From Actinomycetota bacterium (lineage in GTDB: Bacteria; Actinomycetota; Acidimicrobiia; Acidimicrobiales; Aldehydirespiratoraceae): a stretch of DNA of 19,790 nucleotides. Below are positions 8,181 through 17,300 of the stretch, one piece after another. The notes beneath the pieces are model-generated. The model did not search any database. It saw only the letters and a program-made list of their open reading frames with translations, and was not told where the DNA came from. The position numbers were made by a program, and so were the translations under genes. Numbering within the stretch: the stretch's first letter is position 1; every line of letters starts with the position of its first letter. The stretch spans positions 1 through 19,790 of the forward strand of contig JAAXHB010000066.1 of the NCBI GenBank assembly GCA_012271125.1, read 5' to 3'.

Positions 8181-8197
8181 TCCTTAGCACCTCCAAC

Positions 8198-8221
8198 AGC
8201 ACCCACTAGTTCAAGGGTGCT
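8198..8221 (+). other. Hairpin AGCACCC/GGGTGCT in the putative leader of the giant gene
   Basis: A 7-bp perfect stem with a 10-base loop lies about 95 bases before the preferred start. It has no U tract, so it is not a typical terminator. It could be a leader structure or a binding site, or it may be chance. Confidence 0.3.
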
Positions 8222-8301
8222 CACATCAGCAAATATCCAACTCCTAAACACCCAGCCGCGCCCTAGCGAGCTGCCGTGTCAGATTCAACGGTTACGTCCA
8301 C

Positions 8302-8307
8302 AGGTGG
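8302..8307 (+). promoter_or_regulatory. Ribosome-binding site that decides the giant gene start
   Basis: AGGTGG sits seven bases before the ATG at 8315. The alternative GTG start at 8276 has no comparable site, so 8315 is preferred. Confidence 0.6.
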
Positions 8308-8314
8308 TGCACCC

Positions 8315-11300
8315 ATGACCGACCAATCGCCCGAGCCTTTCGAGTCTTTAGAGCTGCATCAGCAAGCCCATGAACCCGACCAAGTCACTAGCCGCACAGA
8401 GCGGCGTCGCACACGGTGCCGGCGCATTGTCTGCCTCACAGCCGTAACGCTGCTGGCAACGCTCACAGCACCAACAACAGCGTTAGCACAAACAACAGAA
8501 GAACCCGAAGAAACAACAGAAGAAGAACAAGACAACGGCATCTTCGACGGCACCGTCGACGAAGAAGAATGCGTCCCCACCGACGACGAACCCTGCGAAG
8601 AAAACCAAGGCGTCAGCCGCTGGCAAGCCATCGTCTGGATGGTGCGCCTCATCGACGGTGACACCGAACCTGAACTCGGCCCAGTGCGCCGTTTCAACGA
8701 CATCGGCGAAGACCATCCCTGGGTCGCCTACATCGAACGAGCCGCCCAACTTGGCATCACCAGAGGCTGCGGCAACGGCAACAGCTTCTGCCCCAACAAC
8801 ACCATCAACCGCGGCCAAATGTCCGCCTTCATCGTCCGCGGATTTCGCCTCCCGTCAGCAGCCACCATCGACCCCGACGCCGACACCGCCGATGACTTCC
8901 AAGACGTAAACGAAGACGACGTCTTCGCAGAAGAAATCGCCGCCATCGCAGCCGCCGGCATCACCCTCGGTTGTGGCGACGGAACCGAGTTCTGCGCCGA
9001 AGAAGAAGTCACCTTAAACCAGGTCGAAGCCCTACTTGAACGCGGCGAAGAATTCGTTGAAGACAACGAAGAAATCCTCCTGCCACCCACCACAACCACA
9101 TGGCTCGAGCCACCCCCGCCCCTCGAAGAAGAAGGCGAAGGCACTGACGAGACCACCGAAACAACCACCACAACCACCATCCGCCCGGTTGTCAGACGCA
9201 ACTATGACATTTTGAGGTCCGACACTGTGAACTTTTACCGCGTTGACGGCTTGTCACGGGTTTGGCTTCCTATCAACGTCATACGCAACGACCGCTGCTA
9301 CAGGGGGTGCCATGATCTTGAAATTGTTGAAAAACCCGACCATGGCACAACCATCGTTTACTTAGGCGGCCGAGTTATCGAATACGTCGCAGCAAAAGGC
9401 GAAGAAATCCCCACCAGTTTCACCATCACCTACAAAACACGTGACTCGCGTGTTAACGGCATCTTGACAATCAATATCAATGCAGGCGATGACCTCAACG
9501 ATGACACTTTCGGCGTTGTCCGTGTAGGAACCGATGCAGTTGACCGCACATTTGACGTTTTTGCCAACGACAAATGCCTGGCGGAATGCTTGGAACCAAT
9601 CATCGACTGGCCCGACTTGCCATTCTTGGTTGGCACAGCGACAATTGTCGACCACATCCGTGATCTTGGCGACACCGACAACGACCCCGACACCCCTAAT
9701 GAAACCGAAACTGTCAAAGCGATTCGATACACCCTTGATGAAGGCACCACTTTGCCCAGCGAACATATCATCTTCCGATATGGAACTCAGTTAGGTGGGT
9801 TTACAACAATCCATCTCGTAATTGGCGAATTCGACTTCCATTACCAACACGATTACACCATTCAACGCAACAACTTTTCGCAACAAGAAATCACCATTGA
9901 TGTGTTGGCGAACTCAGAATGTTTAGACGCTTGCGCCGGCCTTGAAATTAGCCAAGCACCCGAGCAAGGCACGGCGACAATTGTCGACATCACCCGTGAT
10001 CTCGGCGATACCGATAACGACCCCGACACCCCTAATGAAACCGAAACTGTCAAAGGAATTCACTACGAATTAGCTGCTGGAGTTGACCCGGGAACTACCA
10101 GAATCCCGATCTTTTATGCGACTACCTCTGCTTACGACGACGCCACCATCATCATCAACATTGAAAACGAAGACAAACTCAAAGACGACACCATCACGCT
10201 CACACGCTCAGGACTTGATGCCATCGAAGAAACCATCTCCATTCTCGACAACGACATCTGCGACTCCCACTGCCGCGACCTCGCCTTAGAAACCGACCCA
10301 ACCACCGGAACCGCGACCCTCAACGACGACAACACCATCACCTTCCGCATCCCCCAAGGCACCACCGCACCTAACCAAGTCCGCTTCACCTACAAAACCG
10401 ACAACCACGACACCCCCGCCACCGTGCGGGTCAACATCCGCCACACCGACGTCCTACAAAACGACACCATCGCCTTGCAACGACCCGCCGGCACTGCCGC
10501 CATGCGCCTCGCCCTTGACGTCTTCACCAACGACGTCTGCGGCAACCAATGCCTCAACCCACGCGTCATCACACAACCGAGCTTCGGCACCCTGACACCC
10601 ATTCGAGGCAAGCTCATCTACAACGTGCCCGCCGGCGCCCGATCACCGTTGGCACCAGTCAACTTCTCCTACGCAACCGATGCCTCCGAAGCTCCGGCTC
10701 AAGGCTCGATCCGATTCAGCCCCGCTGACCTGCTGCGTGAGGACTCCTTCAACATCTTGCGCACCGGCACCGCCGCAGTCGACCTCCAGCTCGCCGACGT
10801 CACCACCAACGACACCTGCCTCAGCAACTGCGCCGGCCTAACTGCCACTAGCAACACCACCGGTGCCACCCTCACCGCCGCCTCCGGCCAGATCACCCTC
10901 ACCATCCCCCAAGGCACCACGGTCCAAAGCCCCATAACTGGCACCTACCAAACCGCCACCGCCACCGATGACAACACCACCGGCACCATCACCATTTACG
11001 TCACCCAAACCGGTGCCGATGCCCTCCAAGACGACACCATCACCCTCACCCGTTTCAGCACTAACGCCGCCGACATACGCATCCCCGTTTTGACCAACGA
11101 CTCCTGCGGCGCAGGCTGCCAAGGCCTAACCATCAACACCGGACCCACCGCCGGCACCGCCACCGTCAACGTGGACAACACCATCACCTATCAAATCGCC
11201 ACCGGCACCGCCCGCACAGCCAGAGACACCTTCACCTACTCCACTACTTCGGACACCACACCCAACACTGTCACCATCAACTTCACCAACGCCGACCAGC

Positions 11301-14300
11301 TCAACGACGACTACATCTTCGTGGACCGAACCGGCACCAACGAAACCAACGGCACCATCGATGTTTTCGACAACGACATCTGTGACGGCACCTGCTCTGG
11401 CCTACAAATCATCTCCAGCCACAGCACCGTCAACACAACCGCGGTCGGCAACACCATCGACTACAGCATCCCGGCTGACTACACCCCCGACTCCAGCGAC
11501 CCCATCGTCATCGCATACGCCTCCGACACCTCCCCCGAAGACGACGGCCTCACCAACAACCCAACCAATCCCCACGGCATCCCCGCCGGCTACGGCACCG
11601 TGGTAATCACCATTACCGACGCCGCCGAAACCATAGACACCCTCACCGACGACACAGCCACCGCATACCGCTCCGGCGGCACCGGCATTGCCAGCGCCAC
11701 CATCCATCCCCTGCGCAACGACGACTGCGAGAGCGGCTGCGAAGACTTCGAAATCGTCGACCTGCCCGACCATGGCAACGTCCGCATCAACATTGACGGC
11801 TCCGTCACTTACTCCATCGACGCCAGCCTCGCGGATGTCACCAGCGACTACTACACCTACACCACCGACGACGCCAACAGCGCCGCCCGAGTCGACGTCA
11901 CCATCGCCGCTGCCGATGACCTCAACACCGACTACCTACACATCACCCGCCCCGCCGCACAAGCCAACAACAACGCCAACTCCCTCGCCGGCAACGCCGG
12001 CACCGGCAGCGTCGCCCTATCGGCCGCCGACATTGCCGACGGCTGGTTCAAAGTCGCCACCACCGGCCCCGCTAGCCGCACCATCTCCGTCCTTGACAAC
12101 GACACCTGCACAAGCGGCTGTGCCAACCTGCGCATCGTCACCCAACCCGCTATCGGCGTCGCCAACGTCGCCCAAAACGGCACCGACATCATCTTGACCA
12201 TCCCCAACAACGCCGCCGAAGTCGGCCAGCTCAGCATCGGCTACACCACCGACGGCTACACCCCACCCGAACAGCCACGCGGCACCAACACCGCCAAAGT
12301 CAGCACCGACGAACACCCCAGCGGTCTCGTCCTCGTCAACCTCGGCGACACAACTACCGACGTCTTAAACGACGACATCATCACCGTCTACCGCCGCGGC
12401 CTCGAAGAAGTCACCTTCGCCATAGTCGACGCCGTCACCGCCAACGACGGCTGCGGTGCCGCCTGTGCCGGACTCACCATCACTACCCAACCCCAAGCCG
12501 GCACCACCCTGCAAGTCGACCCCGACAACAACTCCAACACCAACAACTCGATCCTCACCTACAGAATCGCCGCCGACGCTGCCGCTGTCACCCAAACCAC
12601 CTTCGAATACCGCACCACCGCCACCGCAACCCCCGCCACAGTCACCGTCAACTTCGTCAACCAAGACGTCCTCGTCGATGACCCTGTCACTGAGGCAGAT
12701 CAAGTCACTAGACGCACCGGCTTCATATCGATTGACATCGATATCGACGCCCTCGACAACGACATCTGCACCAATGACTGTGCCGGCCTGCGCATTGCCG
12801 CTGCCTTTGACAGCGTTAACAACGCCACCGTCGGCGTGAACAGCACCGGCGACATGCTCACCTTCGATCTCCCAGTCAATTACTCAACCCTCAACCCGTA
12901 TGAAATTCACTACACCACCGACAGCGCCTGGGAAAACTTCGAATACGCCACCGCCACCGTCATCCTCGGCGACTCAACCAAAGACATCCTCATCCCCGAA
13001 ACCTTCAACCTCTACTCCTATGTCAACACCGACGGCACCATCACCCCTGACACCGACGTAGCCACCCTGCTACCTGACAGCATCACGATCGATGTCTTAG
13101 CCAACGACCTCTGCTTCGCCTATTGCGTTGGCCTGCGAAAAGTAGGCAATCCCCCCACCGGCAGAGTCGCCATCAACCCCGACTCCACCCTCACCTACAC
13201 ACTGGCAACCCGCAACCTGCCAGACGACCTCCGACTCTGTTACGTAACCACCAGCACCATTTTGCATGCCTGCGTGACCCTTGAAACCGCAGAACCCGAC
13301 TTCTTGGTCACCGACGAATTCACGATCAACCGCAACACCGCCGATACCCGTGACGACGGTTCCATCACCGCCACCTTCGACGTCCTCGCCAACGACGTCT
13401 GCTCAGCCGACTGCAAGACCCTGCGCATGCAGGACACCCCACAACACGGCTCGGCTCGATTCACCGACCGCCAACTCGTCTACACCCTGCCCGCTGACGC
13501 CGACCTCAGCAACGATTCAACTGACACCTTGACCTATGTCACCAGAGGCGCCGCTCGCAATATCAACAACAACGTCATCCTCGCCGGTGAGGTCACCATA
13601 AACATCCTCCAGTTCGACGAAGTCAGCGACGACGAATACACCATCACACGAGACGCAACCGAACAAGTCATCACCGAACTCGACATAACCGACAACGACT
13701 TGTGCTGGCGAGACTGCCAAGGCCTTGTAGTCATATCTCCTCCCCGCTCAGGCACCGTTGCGCTCAACGACGCCGGCGACGGCTTCACCTACACCCTCGC
13801 CAACAACGAAGTCGCCTACCCAGAAGACAGCTTCCGCTACACCACCGCGAACGCCTTAAACAACCAGTCCGCTGAGGTCACCCTCAATATCGAGGTCGTC
13901 AAAGACATCCTCGTCAACGACACCTTCACCATCCCCCGTCACAGCACAACCGCCCTCGACGTCGAACTCGACATTTTGGGCAACGACGGTTGTGGCATCG
14001 GCAACTGCGCCGGCCTCAACATCGTCAACGACATCAACTCCAACCAAGGCACGCTCGACTTAAGCAACGGCGTGTTGACCTATTCCATCGCCGATGGTGT
14101 CACGTCGCCGTCAGGCTCCTTCACCTTCACCTACACCACCACCGAAGATGCTGGTGATGCCACCGTCACCTTAGAACTTGTAGACGGCGACCTCCTAGTT
14201 GACGACGATCCCGACACGATCCGCCGAGTCTTCGGCAACGCAATTGAAGAAACATTCAACATCAAGTCCAACGACGCCTGCGCCGCCGGGTGTAACAACT

Positions 14301-17300
14301 TGCGAATCGTCGACAACCCTGCCGTCGGAACCGCCACACTCAACGGCGATGACTCGATCACATTCAAACTCGGTGCCACCGTCGGCGCAACAACCGTCAC
14401 CATCACCTACATCACCGACAAAGCCCATGGCAACAAACCAGCAACGCTCACCCTGAACTTGAGCAATGTCGACTACCTCGCCGATGACCGCTGGTTCGTC
14501 TACCGCGCCGACACCTTAAACAAGAGTGCCGGCATCAACCCCTTCACCAACGACATCTGCCAAAACAACATCTGCTCAGTCCTAGCAGCCGAAGACGGCC
14601 CACAAGACGGCAGCGTCAGCGTTATCACCGGTACTACCTTCGAATACAACACCGGAAATACCGCGATCAACGAAATCCAAACCATTACATACAGCTCAAG
14701 AAACACCAGCGAAGCAAGCGAATACGGCACTGTCACCGTTGTCGTCGCCCAAGCCGGTGTTGACGCCCTCAACAATGACACCGCAGAAACCACCCGTGAA
14801 GGCTTCAACGATGCAAGCATCACTATTCCAGTCGGTGAAAACGACGCCTGCGGTGCCAACTGCGCCGGTCTGTCAATCAAGAGCGTTCCTGGCTACGGCA
14901 CCGCCGAAGTCAACGCCGACGGGACTATCACCTATGAAATCCCAGGTTCCGCGGATCATTGGCAGGGCGGCGGCGAAAACCCGTTCCCTGTCGTCGAGGA
15001 CACCTTTACCTACACAACCACTGACGTGGAGAGCGATTCAAATCAAAGCCCCGCCACCGTCACCATCTCCCTTACCTCTGTTTCTAGCCTCGCCGATGAC
15101 GTTGGCTATAAAGCTCGCAATGGAACCGAAGCCTTTGAGCTAGACATCCCCGTCCACAGAAACGATTTCTGTCCGTCTCCCGGCAGGTCTTGTAATGAAC
15201 TCAGCGTTGTTTCAGGTCCTAACGAAGGCACCGCGACCCCAATGCGTGTTTCAGGCGAAGACGTGATCCGCTACACGCTTAGTAACGGCGACACCATCAC
15301 CAACCCAGTGCAGCGCCTCACCTACACAACCTTTACTGGTGGACTAGCCGAAGTAACCATTATCGTGGCACCACCCGATGAAGACACCCTCGTCGATGAT
15401 TTTGACACCCTCACCCGCTACGCCGGCAGCGACGCCTCAATCAACTTCCGCCTCACCGACAACGACGCCTGCCTCGACTTCTGCGAGTCGCTGCGCATAG
15501 TCGACTACCCGACACTTGGCACCCTCACCGCCGAGTTCGACGGCTCCTACACCTACACAATCGCCTCAGACGCAGCCCGCGAAGAGTTTGATTACTTCAC
15601 CTACACAACATCGGGCTCAACCCTTGACTCCTATGGTCTCACCGGCACCGCCACAGCAACGGTCGTCTTTGACTATGCCGACAACCTCCAAGACGACATA
15701 GTCATAGTCGACACCATCACCGGCTCAGAGACAGTCGTGAACGTCGACGTCTTCGCCAACGACAACTGCATCGCCGACTGCGCCGAATCCAACTACCGCA
15801 TCGTTGTCCCCCCAACCATTGGCACCGCTCAGTTCAACCGCAACACCACCCGCGACGCCATCCGTGACAACCTTCGCTACGAAATCTCCAATGATGCGCC
15901 CTTCACCAACCCGATCCGTTTCGCCTATGCCACCGAAGATGCCGCCGAGCGCGACGAGCTCGCCTGGGTTGAAATCACCCTCGCCACCGACTCCAACTCC
16001 CCAACCCTTGCCAACGACGTCCAAACACTGCCCCTAATCGGCACTAACGCAGCCGAGCTGACCTTCGCAGTGCTCGACAATGACATTTGCCCGTCAAGCT
16101 GCGCCAATGTCGCCATCGTCAGCCAAGCATCCGACGGAGCTGCTACCGCTAACGCAAACGGCACCATCACCTACCGCCGCGCCGCAACCACCGGTGATAA
16201 ACCAGTCGAAACCGTTGCTGCTCTCACCACCGACACCTTCACCTATTCGGTCGACGGAACCAGCGAAACCGCCACTGTCACCATCGTCTTTGACCAAAAA
16301 GATGTGCTCGCCGACGATGTCAATGTCTTCATTGACCGTGCCGGCACTGCCCTCTTGTTTGAACCCGTTGACATCTTGGACAACGACGATTGCACTGCCG
16401 GCTGCTCCGGTCTGCGCGTGTTGACCCAACCCCAAGGCGGCGGCGAGGTAGCTCTGCGTACTCTTGACGATGGCTCACAGCGCTTTGATCTCACCATCAA
16501 CTCCGGCGAAACCGTCACCAACCCGTTGCTGTTCTATTACACCACCGGCACCGCCTGGGAAACCCGTGACCGCGCCACCGTCACCATCATCGTCGGCGAC
16601 AAAGACAAAGACATCCTCGTTGACGACATTGTCGACTTCGACCAACCCAACGCCACCTCCATCGACATCCCCATCTTCGACAACGACGCCTGCAACCAGA
16701 ACTGCGCCAACGCATCACTAGGCGACCCAACCGACGCCAACGGCAACACCTTCGGCACCGCCACCTTGCAAACCGTTGGCGGCAAACAAGTCGCCCGCTA
16801 CTCCTACGCCAACGAAACCGAAGACCCGCCCAACTGGATCACCTTCACCTACTCAACGGATGACTCAGCCACCGCTGCCAGAGTCACCGTGCGCATCGTC
16901 ATCCCAGACACCCTCGTTGATGACGGCTCTGAAACCGTTGAACGTGCCGGCACCGCCGAAGTGGTGGTCCGCAAAGCCGTCCTAGACAACGACTCCTGTG
17001 ATGGCGGCTGCGCTGATCCTCGAGTCATCGGCCTAGTGCCCTACGGCACCGCCCACTTCGACAACGTCGGCAACCTCGTCTGGTGGCTGCGCCGCGGCGA
17101 AACCGCCCCAAGCGGACCAATGACGCTGACCTACACAACTCGTAACGCCGATGTCGTCGGCAACAAAGCCAACTTCACCATCACCGTTAACGAGATCGAT
17201 GTCCTAGCACCGGTCAGCGCCGATCTCACCCGTGCCGCCGCCGAGGAAGTCTCAATTTCTGTGGATGTCCTCAGCAATGCTGCATGTGCGAGCTGCTCGG

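Larger units (their letters stand above)
7943..8314. other. Divergent intergenic region between antitoxin 2 and the giant surface-protein gene
   Basis: No credible gene is visible in these 372 bases. They hold three copies of GTGTTGG (8007, 8021, 8044), a run of ten G, a short palindrome, a hairpin and the ribosome-binding site of the surface-protein gene. Both outward promoters must lie here or nearby. Confidence 0.6.

Noticed and set aside
8276..8314. GTG start for the giant gene
   Set aside because: It has no clear Shine-Dalgarno sequence, whereas AGGTGG precedes the ATG at 8315. It remains possible.
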